DNA of 64,000 nt, from NCBI RefSeq assembly GCF_900177295.1, contig NZ_FWZX01000016.1, forward strand, positions 62,001-126,000, read 5' to 3'. Shown here piece by piece: positions 7,894-16,172 of this stretch. The position numbers and the translations under genes are program-made. Positions within the stretch are counted from its first letter, which is position 1. Each line of letters starts with the position of its first letter. The DNA comes from Tistlia consotensis USBA 355. GTDB taxonomy: Bacteria > Pseudomonadota > Alphaproteobacteria > Kiloniellales > DSM-21159. Below the pieces are notes generated by a model. The model searched no databases and had not been told where the DNA came from. It worked only from the letters and a program-made list of their open reading frames with translations.

Positions 7894-8729
7894 TGGGCCA
7901 GCTCCCGGCTGCGCCGGGTCGCCGCGGCGATCGCCCGGTCGAACAGCGGCTGGATGCCGTCGTCGGCCATCAGCACCTTCAGCGCCTCCAGCGTCGTGCC
8001 GCCGGGGCTGGTGACGTTGCGCCGCAGGATCTCGGGCGCCTCGTGCGAGCGGTGCAGCAGCTCGCCGGAGCCGGCGACCGTGACCCGCGCCAGGCGCTCG
8101 GCCAGCGGCTCGGGCAGGCCGGACGCGACGCCGGCCCTGGCCAGCGTCTCGACCAGCAGGAAGACGTAGGCGGGGCCGCCGCCCGACAGCGCCGTGACGA
8201 CGTCGATCAGCGCCTCGCTGGCGACCCAGTCGACCTCGCCGACCGCCAGCATCAGGGCGGTGCAGAGGTCGCGCTGCGCGGCATCGACCCGGTCATCGGC
8301 GACCAGCACCGACATGCCGCGGCCGATCGCCGCCGGCGTGTTCGGCATGGCACGCACCACCGCCGCCTCGGCGCCCAGCCGCTCCCGGAAGTAGCCCAGG
8401 GTCTTGCCTGCCGCGATCGAGAGATGGACCGTGCCGGCGGCCGGCCAGGCCGGCAGGTCGGCCAGCGCCTCGTTCATCATCTGCGGCTTGACCGCGAACA
8501 GCACGACCTGCGGCACCAGGTCGGCCGGCAGGTCGCGCACCGCGCGGTGGTGGTGGGCGCCCTGGCCGATGAAGCCGGCGACCGACTCCATGCTCGGCTC
8601 GACGATGTGCACCCGCTCGGCGGGCGTACCGCCCTCGAGCCAGCCGGACAGCAGCGCGCCGCCCATCTTGCCGCAGCCGATCAGCAGCAGCGGACCGGTG
8701 ATCTTCTCTGACGTCTCTTCGCTGGACAT
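7890..8729 (-). CDS. proC: Pyrroline-5-carboxylate reductase
   Basis: 279 residues. N-terminal NAD(P)H Rossmann motif LLIGCGKMGGALLSGWL, AVKPQ and VVRAMPNTPAAIGRGMSVLV in the middle, and the ProC signature ALSGGGPAYVFLLVETL followed by NVTSPGGTTLEAL. It carries out the last step of proline synthesis in the cytosol. The neighbouring YbjN upstream and YbaK deacylase downstream form a plausible small operon; a perfect 15-base stem separates it from ybjN. Confidence 0.95.
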   Translation of the reverse strand: MSSEETSEKITGPLLLIGCGKMGGALLSGWLEGGTPAERVHIVEPSMESVAGFIGQGAHHHRAVRDLPADLVPQVVLFAVKPQMMNEALADLPAWPAAGTVHLSIAAGKTLGYFRERLGAEAAVVRAMPNTPAAIGRGMSVLVADDRVDAAQRDLCTALMLAVGEVDWVASEALIDVVTALSGGGPAYVFLLVETLARAGVASGLPEPLAERLARVTVAGSGELLHRSHEAPEILRRNVTSPGGTTLEALKVLMADDGIQPLFDRAIAAATRRSRELAQ

Positions 8730-8829
8730 GGGCTCTTCCGGGCGCCTCCGAACGCGTCTCTGGCCATGGACGGTCGGGAGACTACCGCAGACGCCGGCCC
8801 GATGCCCATGGCCGACCTCGGCGCGGGCA

Positions 8830-8864
8830 TCGCTCCTCGCCCGCGCGCGGCGGGCGAGGAGCGA
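8830..8864. repeat. Perfect 15-bp inverted repeat between ybjN and proC
   Basis: Arms 8830-8844 and 8850-8864 are exact complements around a 5-base loop. No T-run follows on either strand, so it is not a classical intrinsic terminator; it may stop or pause RNA polymerase, or stabilise the ybjN mRNA end (the stop codon is 23 bases away). Confidence 0.55.
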
Positions 8865-8886
8865 GTGGCCCCGGGGAAGCTGCGGA

Positions 8887-9387
8887 CTAGGCCTCTCCGA
8901 CCGTGTCCATCATCGCCGCGGCGATCGCCTCGCCGACCGGCTGGTTGCCCCAGATCACCATCTGCAGGGCCGGGTAGACCCGGTCGCACTCCAGGAGCGC
9001 GGTGTCGACCGTGTCCTCGAGCTGCTCGACGGCGATGCCGCGGGCGCCGCGCAGGGGGATGGTGTGGCGGAACACGAGCGCGCCCTCCTCGCTCGCGAGA
9101 TCGAAGTGGCCGAGCCAGAGCCGCTCGTTGGCCAGCGCCAGCAGCTCGTGCACCGCCGCCCGCTTGGCAGCCGGCACACGCACGTCGAGCTGGCAGGAGA
9201 TGTACATGGCGCCGAGGTCGGACTGCCAGACGCTGCAGATGTGGTAGTCGCACCATTGCCCGGAGACCTGGGCGACCAGCTCCGAATCGCTGGAGCGGTC
9301 GTGGATCCAGTCGTTCGCGGAGACCAGTTCCTCAAGCAGATCGAGGGGATTGTCGGAAAGGACTGCTTCCTGCGCGAGCAGTTCCAT
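8887..9387 (-). CDS. YbjN domain-containing protein
   Basis: 166 residues: NPLDLLEELVSANDW start, a GQWCDYHICSVWQSDLGAMYISCQLD core and a VEQLEDTVDTALLECDRVYPALQMVIWG end match the YbjN/TY3-like family found next to proC in many alphaproteobacteria. YbjN in E. coli behaves as a pleiotropic stress-linked factor; biochemical function is unknown, the fold resembles type III secretion chaperones. Upstream 229 bases are relatively AT-rich and probably hold its promoter. Confidence 0.85.
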   Translation of the reverse strand: MELLAQEAVLSDNPLDLLEELVSANDWIHDRSSDSELVAQVSGQWCDYHICSVWQSDLGAMYISCQLDVRVPAAKRAAVHELLALANERLWLGHFDLASEEGALVFRHTIPLRGARGIAVEQLEDTVDTALLECDRVYPALQMVIWGNQPVGEAIAAAMMDTVGEA

Positions 9388-9616
9388 GCTGGCTGCCTCC
9401 CATGCGCTGTCGAGGCCTGCTTAGCCTCAGGAGCGGGGGAGCCGCCTTGGTGCACTATCGACATGTGCTGCAACGCAACAGCTCGCCCACTAGATTTAGC
9501 GTGCAACACTGTCCGACCGCGCCGCAATGACCGATTGCGCGAAATTGCGATCGCCTGTGGAAATTTAACGGCCGTGTAATCGGGGGGCGGGGGCCCTCCT
9601 CCGGCGGCCTGCCGGC

Positions 9617-9979
9617 TCAGTCCCCGGAGGGGGCGTCCGCCGCGGCGCCGCCCTTGGGCGCGGCCTTCGGCTTCGCGGCCTTGCGCGGGCGGCTCGCCTT
9701 GGCGGCGCTCGCCTTGGCGCCGGCCGCGGCCCTGCCGGCGAGCGCGGCCTCCAGTTCGGCGACGCGCCTGGCCAGGGCCTCGTTCTCCTGGCGCGCCTTG
9801 GCGGCCATCGCCTTGACCGCCTCGAACTCCTCGCGGCCGACCAGGTCCATGCGCGAGGCGGCGCCCTCGAACCACTCGCGGAAGCGCGCCTCCATCTCGT
9901 CGCGCATGCCCGAGGCGACGCCCATGGCGCCGCTCATCATCTTGGCGATGTCGTCGAAGAAGGGGTTCTGGGTCTGCAT
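9617..9979 (-). CDS. ubiK: UbiK-type ubiquinone biosynthesis accessory factor (BMFP domain)
   Basis: The ATG at 9979 with AGGAGG upstream gives 120 residues: NPFFDDIAKMMSGAMGVASG, then EEFEAVKAMAAKARQENEAL and a coiled coil ARRVAELEAAL, matching the BMFP/UbiK family. UbiK forms trimers with UbiJ and helps aerobic ubiquinone synthesis near the membrane in E. coli. The C-terminal 40 residues are an Ala/Lys/Pro-rich tail (KASAAKASRPRKAAKPKAAP) that is longer than in enterobacterial UbiK. The frame is open to 10267 but nothing supports a longer protein. Divergent from hldD. Confidence 0.83.
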   Translation of the reverse strand: MQTQNPFFDDIAKMMSGAMGVASGMRDEMEARFREWFEGAASRMDLVGREEFEAVKAMAAKARQENEALARRVAELEAALAGRAAAGAKASAAKASRPRKAAKPKAAPKGGAAADAPSGD

Positions 9980-10139
9980 GGCCGCCTCCTGGTGCGGAAC
10001 CGGATGGGGGGTTGCGATCTTCATCACCGGCACCCGGCCCGACGGTGACTCCTGCGACCAGATGTAAGGCCCCCCGACCTTCCCTTTCAACCGGTCAGCA
10101 CCTATAAGCGGGCGGCGACCCCGCCGATACGAGGCTTCC

Positions 10140-11123
10140 ATGATTCTGGTCACCGGCGGCGCCGGCTTCATCGGCTCCAACCTGGTCGCCGCGCTCGACG
10201 CCCGGGGCGAGCGCGTCGCGGTCTCCGACCGGCTCGGCCAGGGCGACAAGTGGCGCAACCTCGCCAAGCGCGAGCTCGAGGCGCTGATCCGGCCCGAGGC
10301 GCTCGACGCCTGGCTGGAGGAATGCGGCGGCGAGCTCGACCTGATCTACCACATGGGGGCGATCTCCAGCACCACCGAGACCGATGCCGACGCCCTGGTC
10401 GCCAACAACCTGCTGCTCAGCCAGAAGCTCTGGACCTGGTGCGCCGAGAACGGCGTGCCGCTGATCTACGCCTCCTCGGCGGCGACCTACGGCGACGGCG
10501 CCCAGGGCTTCGACGACAGCCTGGACCGCGGCTACCTGGCGAGCCTCAGGCCGCTCAACGCCTACGGCTGGTCCAAGCACGCCTTCGACCGCTGGGTCGC
10601 GCGCCGGACCGAGGAGGGCTGGCCGAGCCCGCCGCACTGGGCCGGCCTGAAGTTCTTCAACGTCTACGGCCCCAACGAGTACCACAAGGGCGGCCAGGCC
10701 TCGGTCGCCTGGCACCTGTTCGGGCAGATCGGCCGCGGCGAGGCGGCGCGTCTCTTCAAGTCGCACCGCCCGGACTACGCCGACGGCGGCCAGCTGCGCG
10801 ACTTCGTCCATGTCGACGACTGCGTCGACGCGATGCTCTGGCTCGCCGGGCAGCCCGAGGTCTCCGGCCTGTTCAACGTCGGCAGCGGCAAGGCACGCTC
10901 CTTCCTGGATCTCGCGACCGGCGTCTTCGCGGCGCTCGGCCGCGAGCCCGACATCGCGTTCGTGCCGACGCCCGAGGCGATCCGCGAGAAGTACCAGTAC
11001 TTCACCGAGGCCCGCATGGACCGCCTGCGCACCGCCGGCTTCCAGGCCAACGCCCTGTCCCTCGAGGAGGGCCTGCGGCGCTACGTCCAGGACTACTTGG
11101 CGAGCCCCGACCCCTACCGTTGA
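10140..11123 (+). CDS. hldD: ADP-L-glycero-D-manno-heptose 6-epimerase
   Basis: 327-residue extended SDR epimerase: NAD(P) motif GGAGFIGSN at residues 6-14, DRLGQGDKWRNLAK, HMGAISSTTETDAD and the catalytic Tyr-x-x-x-Lys in NAYGWSKHAFD, all characteristic of HldD (RfaD). It inverts C6 of ADP-D-glycero-D-manno-heptose to supply heptose for the lipopolysaccharide inner core. The end KYQYFTEARMDRLRTAGF is also typical. A TATAAG at 10103 may be its -10. It leads the hldD-lgt-midA group. Confidence 0.93.
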   Translation: MILVTGGAGFIGSNLVAALDARGERVAVSDRLGQGDKWRNLAKRELEALIRPEALDAWLEECGGELDLIYHMGAISSTTETDADALVANNLLLSQKLWTWCAENGVPLIYASSAATYGDGAQGFDDSLDRGYLASLRPLNAYGWSKHAFDRWVARRTEEGWPSPPHWAGLKFFNVYGPNEYHKGGQASVAWHLFGQIGRGEAARLFKSHRPDYADGGQLRDFVHVDDCVDAMLWLAGQPEVSGLFNVGSGKARSFLDLATGVFAALGREPDIAFVPTPEAIREKYQYFTEARMDRLRTAGFQANALSLEEGLRRYVQDYLASPDPYR

Positions 11124-11166
11124 CGAGCCCGACCGCTGACGGCACCCCCGACCGGAGGCCAGCACC

Positions 11167-12015
11167 GTGATAGAGACCGCGCACGCCGCCCTGATGTTCC
11201 CGCAGTTCGATCCGGTGGCGGTCGCGCTCGGCCCCTTCGAGATCCGCTGGTACGCGCTCGCCTACATCGTCGGCCTGCTGGCCGGCTGGCGCTACTGCCG
11301 CTGGCTGACCGAGCCGCGGCGCTCGCCGGCCGGCATCAGCAAGGAGGCCTTCGACGACTTCCTGTTCTGGGCGATCCTCGGCGTCGTCATCGGCGGGCGC
11401 ACCGGCTTCGTGCTGTTCTATGCGCCCTTCTACTACTTCGACCATCCGCTGCAGGCCTTCATGATCTGGAAGGGCGGCATGTCCTTTCACGGCGGCCTGC
11501 TCGGCGTCATCGTCGTCGCCTGGTTCTTCTGCCGGAACCGCGGCCTGCCCTTCCTGGGCCTGATGGACATCGTCGCCTGCGCGACGCCGATCGGCCTGTT
11601 CCTCGGGCGCATCGCGAACTTCATCAACGGCGAGCTCTGGGGCCGGCCCTCCGACCTGCCCTGGGCGATGATCTTCCCCAAGGCCGGGCCGATCCCGCGC
11701 CATCCGAGCCAGCTCTACGAGGCGACGATGGAGGGCATCATCCTCTTCACCGTGCTGTTCTTCGTGATGCGCAGCGGCGCCCTGCAGCGCTACGGCCGCT
11801 GCGCCGGGACCTTCCTGGTCGGCTACGCCATCGCCCGCTCGGTCGGCGAGATCTTCCGCCAGTACGACACCGACGTCGGCCTGATCCTCGGCATGACCCA
11901 GGGCCAGCTCTATTCGGTGCCGATGCTGCTGATCGGCCTCTACCTGATCTTCACGGCCAGGAAGGCGCAGCCGAGGGTCGCGGCGGAGGCGAAGGCCGGC
12001 GCGAAGGCGAAGTAG
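11167..12015 (+). CDS. lgt: Phosphatidylglycerol:prolipoprotein diacylglyceryl transferase
   Basis: 282-residue, seven-helix inner-membrane enzyme. MFPQFDPVAVALGPFEIRWYALAY at the start, GGMSFHGGLLGV (catalytic-region His and following Gly) and the Lgt signature GRIANFINGELWGRP with RHPSQLYEA are all present. It attaches diacylglycerol to the lipobox cysteine; several lipoproteins in this window would be substrates. GTG at 11167 with GGAGG 9 bases before it is the likely start; the ATG at 11194 is an alternative. Followed by midA after 34 bases. Confidence 0.95.
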   Translation: MIETAHAALMFPQFDPVAVALGPFEIRWYALAYIVGLLAGWRYCRWLTEPRRSPAGISKEAFDDFLFWAILGVVIGGRTGFVLFYAPFYYFDHPLQAFMIWKGGMSFHGGLLGVIVVAWFFCRNRGLPFLGLMDIVACATPIGLFLGRIANFINGELWGRPSDLPWAMIFPKAGPIPRHPSQLYEATMEGIILFTVLFFVMRSGALQRYGRCAGTFLVGYAIARSVGEIFRQYDTDVGLILGMTQGQLYSVPMLLIGLYLIFTARKAQPRVAAEAKAGAKAK

Positions 12016-12049
12016 GCCCGGAGCCGCGGCCGATGCCGCCACGGCAGCC

Positions 12050-13129
12050 ATGAGCTCGCCCCTGCTGGCGCTGCTGGCCGCGCGGATCCGCGCCCAGGGC
12101 CCCCTGAGCCTGGCGGAATACATGGCCGTCGCGCTCGGCCACCCGCGCCACGGCTACTACGCGACCCGCGATCCGCTGGCCCGCGACTTCACCACGGCGC
12201 CGGAGATCAGCCAGATGTTCGGCGAGCTGCTCGGCCTCTGGCTGGTCGAGCGCTGGCAGGCCCTGGGCAGCCCGCCGGCCGTCCGCCTGGTCGAGCTTGG
12301 CCCCGGCCGCGGCACGCTGATGGCCGACCTGCTGCGCGCCGCGCGCCTGGTCCCGGGCTTCCTCACGGCCGCCGAGCTGCATCTGGTCGAGACCAGCCCG
12401 GTGCTGCGCGAGCGCCAGCGCCAGGCGCTCGCCGGGCAGGCAGTCCAGTGGCAGGAGCGCTTCGAGCAGGTCCCGGACGGCCCGCTGCTGCTGGTCGCCA
12501 ACGAGCTGTTCGACGCCCTGCCGATCCGCCAGTTCCAGCGCACGGCGCGCGGCTGGGCCGAGCGCCAGATCGGCCTCTCGGCGGACGGCGGCGGCCTCGC
12601 CTGGGGCCTCGGCCCGGAGCTGCCCGAGGCCGCCCTGCCCGGCCTGCCGGCCGCCGGGCCCGGCGAGATCGCCGAGGTGAGCCCCGCCGGGCAGCGCCTC
12701 GCGGCGTCGATCGGCGAGCGCCTGGCGCGGCAGGGCGGCGCCGCGCTGATCCTCGACTACGGCTACGCGCCCTCGCAGGCCGGCGACACCCTCCAGGCGC
12801 TGCGCGGCGCCCGGCCCGCCGACCCGCTGGACGCGCCGGGCGAGGCCGACCTGACCGCCCACGTCGACTTCGCCGCCCTCGCCGCCGCTGCCGGGGCCGC
12901 CGGCGCCAGGGCCTGGGGGCCGGTCGGGCAGGGCGCCTTCCTGGAGGCCCTCGGCATCCGCGAGCGCGCGGCGATCCTGCAGCGCGGCGCCGACGAGGGC
13001 CGGCGGGCGGAGATCGCGGCGGCGCTGGCCCGCCTGACCGCGCCGAAGCAGATGGGCCACCTGTTCAAGGCGCTGGCGCTGACCGGGCCCGACGCCCCGG
13101 CGCCGGCCGGCTTTCCCGTCGGCGGATAA
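12050..13129 (+). CDS. DUF185 SAM-dependent methyltransferase (MidA/NDUFAF7 family)
   Basis: 359 residues with the family start PLSLAEYMAVALGHPRHGYY, DFTTAPEISQMFGELLGLW, the SAM-binding VRLVELGPGRGTLMADLLRA, and the central ANELFDALPIRQF. The human homologue NDUFAF7 methylates an arginine of complex I subunit NDUFS2 during assembly, and a similar role in bacterial complex I is likely. Here it follows lgt closely; in relatives the next gene is usually pgeF, which in this window is 10.9 kb away. Confidence 0.9.
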   Translation: MSSPLLALLAARIRAQGPLSLAEYMAVALGHPRHGYYATRDPLARDFTTAPEISQMFGELLGLWLVERWQALGSPPAVRLVELGPGRGTLMADLLRAARLVPGFLTAAELHLVETSPVLRERQRQALAGQAVQWQERFEQVPDGPLLLVANELFDALPIRQFQRTARGWAERQIGLSADGGGLAWGLGPELPEAALPGLPAAGPGEIAEVSPAGQRLAASIGERLARQGGAALILDYGYAPSQAGDTLQALRGARPADPLDAPGEADLTAHVDFAALAAAAGAAGARAWGPVGQGAFLEALGIRERAAILQRGADEGRRAEIAAALARLTAPKQMGHLFKALALTGPDAPAPAGFPVGG

Positions 13130-13233
13130 GCCGGCCCGGCGCCGCTCGGCGTCGATATCTGCTGCATCCCGGCGCGCAGACGGGATAGCCTGTACTCGGC
13201 TGGCGCGTATCCGGCGTGCCGGGAACCGCGTGG

Positions 13234-14955
13234 ATGACCCGTCTGAGACCTGTGCTGGACAGACTCCAGGACCTGAGGACCTCGCCGATCTGGCGCAAGG
13301 CGATCGCCCGCGTCCTCTTCCTGGTCTTCGTCTGCGGCACGATCGCGGCCCTGGCCGAGCAGGTCGCCCATCAGGACACCCTCAACCGCGTGCGCTCCGA
13401 GGCGCTCGAGAGGCTCGGGGTCCTGCGCGTCGCCCTGGAGCGCACGCTGAGCAGCGACGTCCAGCGGGTCCGCGGCCTGGTCGCCTACACCCGCGGCAAC
13501 CCGGATCTCGACCAGGCGGAATTCGAGAGCGTCGCGAAGTACCTGATGTCGGACGGCTCCGGCATCGTCCGCAACGTCGCCCTGGCCCGCGACCTCGTGA
13601 TCACGCACGTCTATCCCCTGGCGGGGAACGAGAAGGCCCTCGGCCTGCGCTACCGCGACAACGCCGCGCAATGGCCGATGGTCGCCGAGGCCATCGCGAA
13701 GAACGAGATCACCATCGCCGGGCCGCTGCCGCTGGTCCAGGGCGGCACCGGCGTGATCGCCCGCTTCCCGATCTTCCTGCCCGGCGTCACCGGCGAGGCG
13801 CACCGGCTGTGGGGCATCGCCTCGATGGTCATCGACTTTGCGGCCCTGCTGAAGCAGGTCGGCCTCGACCGCTACCTGCAGGACTACGACCTGGTGATCT
13901 ACGGGCGCGACGGCCAGGGCCTGCACGGCGAGCCCTTCCTCGGCACGCCGGCAGCGCTGCAGGGGCCGCCTGTCGTCCTCGACGTGCACCTGACCAGCGG
14001 CTCGTGGGTCGTCGAGGCGACGCCCCGCGACGGCTGGCCGACCCGCTCCCGCTGGCTCTGGGTCATCGTCGGCTGCGTGCTGGCGGTCTTCGCGGTCGGC
14101 ATGGTCCTGGCGCTCTGGACCGTGCGCTACGAGCAGGCCCTGGTCGAGTCGGCCGCGCAGATCGAGCGGGCGCGCCAGGAGGCGGTCGCCGCCCGGCGCG
14201 CCGCCGAGCAGGCGAACCACGCCAAGACGCTGTTCCTCTCGAACATGAGCCACGAGCTGAGGACGCCGCTCAACGCCATCATCGGCTTCACCCAGATCAT
14301 GGCGCGCGAGGCCTTCGGCCCGATCGACAACCCGCGCTACCGCAGCTACCTGGCCGACATCCACCGCTCGTCGCAGCACCTCTTCGAGCTGATCAGGGAC
14401 ATCCTCGACATCTCGCGCATCGAGTCGGGCGAGGTCGAGGTCCGCGACGCCGAGCTCGACCTCGCCGAGGCGGTCGGCGCATCGCTCCACCTGCTGCGGC
14501 CGAAGATCGAGGAGAAGCGGATCTCCCTGCAGCCGCGCCTCGCTGCGGACCTGCCCCGGCTGCGTGCCGACCCGACGCTGCTGCGCCAGATCCTGCTCAA
14601 CATCGTCGGCAATGCGGTCAAGTTCACGCCCGCGGGCGGCGAGATCCGGGTCGAGGCGGACTGGAACCCGGGCACGGGCATCTCGATCCGGATCTCCGAC
14701 AGCGGTCCCGGCATCGAGCCGGAACTCGCTTCCAGGGCCCTGGAGCCCTTCGTCCAGCTCAAGCACGCGCACGACGTCGCCCACGAGGGCACCGGGCTCG
14801 GCCTGCCGATCGCCCGGCGGCTGATGGAGGCCCACGGCGGCCGGCTGACCCTCGTCGGCCGGCCGCCGCAGGGCACGACGGTGGTGCTGGACTTCCCAGA
14901 GGCGCGGACGATCCGGGTCGCGGCCGGGCCCGCACGGGTCGGCAGCCGGGCCTGA
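13234..14955 (+). CDS. Orphan sensor histidine kinase with CHASE-like domain
   Basis: 573 residues from the ATG at 13234 (a GTG at 13216 would add six). TM1 is near residues 22-42; residues 50-255 are a CHASE-type periplasmic sensor ([53 protein letters not shown]); TM2 is near 273-293; then a coiled coil into HisKA with His340 ([14 protein letters not shown]) and HATPase_c with [11 protein letters not shown] and [18 protein letters not shown]. No receiver domain or adjacent regulator. CHASE domains sense small ligands; the ligand is unknown. Its catalytic core is close to that of the kinase at 3223. Confidence 0.87.
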   Translation: MTRLRPVLDRLQDLRTSPIWRKAIARVLFLVFVCGTIAALAEQVAHQDTLNRVRSEALERLGVLRVALERTLSSDVQRVRGLVAYTRGNPDLDQAEFESVAKYLMSDGSGIVRNVALARDLVITHVYPLAGNEKALGLRYRDNAAQWPMVAEAIAKNEITIAGPLPLVQGGTGVIARFPIFLPGVTGEAHRLWGIASMVIDFAALLKQVGLDRYLQDYDLVIYGRDGQGLHGEPFLGTPAALQGPPVVLDVHLTSGSWVVEATPRDGWPTRSRWLWVIVGCVLAVFAVGMVLALWTVRYEQALVESAAQIERARQEAVAARRAAEQANHAKTLFLSNMSHELRTPLNAIIGFTQIMAREAFGPIDNPRYRSYLADIHRSSQHLFELIRDILDISRIESGEVEVRDAELDLAEAVGASLHLLRPKIEEKRISLQPRLAADLPRLRADPTLLRQILLNIVGNAVKFTPAGGEIRVEADWNPGTGISIRISDSGPGIEPELASRALEPFVQLKHAHDVAHEGTGLGLPIARRLMEAHGGRLTLVGRPPQGTTVVLDFPEARTIRVAAGPARVGSRA

Positions 14956-14972
14956 CCCGGCGGACAGGCAGG

Positions 14973-15227
14973 CTAGTCCGCCCGCTCCTCGCGGCGCTTG
15001 CGGCGGAGCCAGGACAGCAGGCGGCGGCGCAGCGGCGGCACGTCGAGGGCGATCAGGACGAGGCCGAGCGGCAGCATCCAGAAGCCGAGCACCGGCAGGA
15101 AGCCCAGGACGCCGCCGACGCAGAGCAGCAGGCCGAGGCCGCTGCGCAGGCCCGGCGGCACCTTGCGGTCGCCCCACCTGACGCCCCGCCACAACGCCTC
15201 GACCGGCGGCTTTCCGAAGATCCTCAT
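14973..15227 (-). CDS. Small conserved two-helix membrane protein
   Basis: 84 residues from the ATG at 15227. It starts MRIFGKPPVEALWRGVRWGD, has two short hydrophobic stretches (LGLLLCVGGVLGFLPVLGFW and MLPLGLVLIALDV) joined by a turn, then a strongly basic RRRLLSWLRRKRREE tail. Similar short proteins with GFLPVLGFWMLPLGL are common and uncharacterised in alphaproteobacteria. Convergent with the histidine kinase (17-base gap) and divergent from the EEP gene. Function unknown. Confidence 0.7.
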   Translation of the reverse strand: MRIFGKPPVEALWRGVRWGDRKVPPGLRSGLGLLLCVGGVLGFLPVLGFWMLPLGLVLIALDVPPLRRRLLSWLRRKRREERAD

Positions 15228-15383
15228 GGCCGCCCGGTAACGTGCAGCGGGCGCCGGCCGTTCCGGAAGCCCCTTGCCCGCGCGCTTGCCGGCGGGCGCG
15301 CTTTCGGGGCAGAAGGAAGCTGGAACCGCGGGCGCGGCTGCGGCGCTTCCGTTCCACCTGCCGCAACGGGGCCGTGCCTGCCA

Positions 15384-16172
15384 GTGACCTCCCCGCCGTC
15401 GATCCGCGTCGCGACCTACAACATCCGCAAGTGCGTCGGGCTGGACTGGCGACGCCGGCCCGACCGCATCATGCGCGTGCTCGGCGAGCTCGAGGCCGAC
15501 GTGGTGGCGCTGCAGGAGGCCGACCGCCGCCTCGGCGAGCGCTCGGCGACCCTGTCGCTCGAGGAGCTGCCCTACCACACCGGGCTGCGGCCGGTTTCCT
15601 TCGAGGCGCGCGGCACCGGCGGCGGCGACGGCCTGGGCTGGCACGGCAACGCGATCCTGGTGCGCGAGGAGGCCGCGGTGCGCAGCGTCGCGGCGCTCGA
15701 CCTGCCGTCCTTCGAGCCGCGCGGCGCGCTGGTCGCCGAGCTGGAGGTCAAGGGCGTCGCGCTGCGCGTCGCCGGCGTGCACCTGGGCCTGATCCCGGCC
15801 GACCGGCGGCGCCAGGCGCGTGCCCTGATCGAGCGGCTCGACGGCTGGAATGACGGCGGGGCCCCCGCCCTGCCGACCGTCGTGCTCGGCGACCTCAACG
15901 AGTGGAGCGAGCGGGCCGGCAGCGTCGCGGTGCTGGCCGAGCGCTTCCGGCCGGCGCCGCCGGTCGCCTCGTTCCACAGCGCGGCGCCGCTCGCCGCGCT
16001 CGACCGGATCTTCGTCGGGCCGGGGCTGCAGGTCGCGGCGGCGGGGGTGCATCGCTCGGCCGAGGCCCGGCGCGCCTCGGACCACCTGCCGGTCTGGGCG
16101 ACGCTGCTGCCAGTCGAGGCGGGCGCGCGGAGCGGCCGGGACGCGGCGGCGCGGGAGACCCTGGCGTGCTGA
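15384..16172 (+). CDS. Endonuclease/exonuclease/phosphatase family protein
   Basis: GTG at 15384 gives 262 residues with the full EEP motif set: VATYNIRKC, ADVVALQEAD (metal Glu), GVHLGLIPADR, VVLGDLNEW (Asp/Asn pair), LDRIFVG and the terminal catalytic ASDHLPVWA. EEP enzymes cleave phosphodiesters in nucleic acids or phospholipid head groups. Its stop overlaps the start of a cardiolipin-synthase-like gene by seven bases, and this EEP-PLD pairing suggests a lipid phosphodiester role, though substrate is not readable. No signal peptide. Confidence 0.85.
   Translation: MTSPPSIRVATYNIRKCVGLDWRRRPDRIMRVLGELEADVVALQEADRRLGERSATLSLEELPYHTGLRPVSFEARGTGGGDGLGWHGNAILVREEAAVRSVAALDLPSFEPRGALVAELEVKGVALRVAGVHLGLIPADRRRQARALIERLDGWNDGGAPALPTVVLGDLNEWSERAGSVAVLAERFRPAPPVASFHSAAPLAALDRIFVGPGLQVAAAGVHRSAEARRASDHLPVWATLLPVEAGARSGRDAAARETLAC

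Noticed and set aside
12763-15366. 867-codon minus frame across midA and the second kinase
   Set aside because: Low-complexity translation without motifs; only its overlap with the true genes explains its length.
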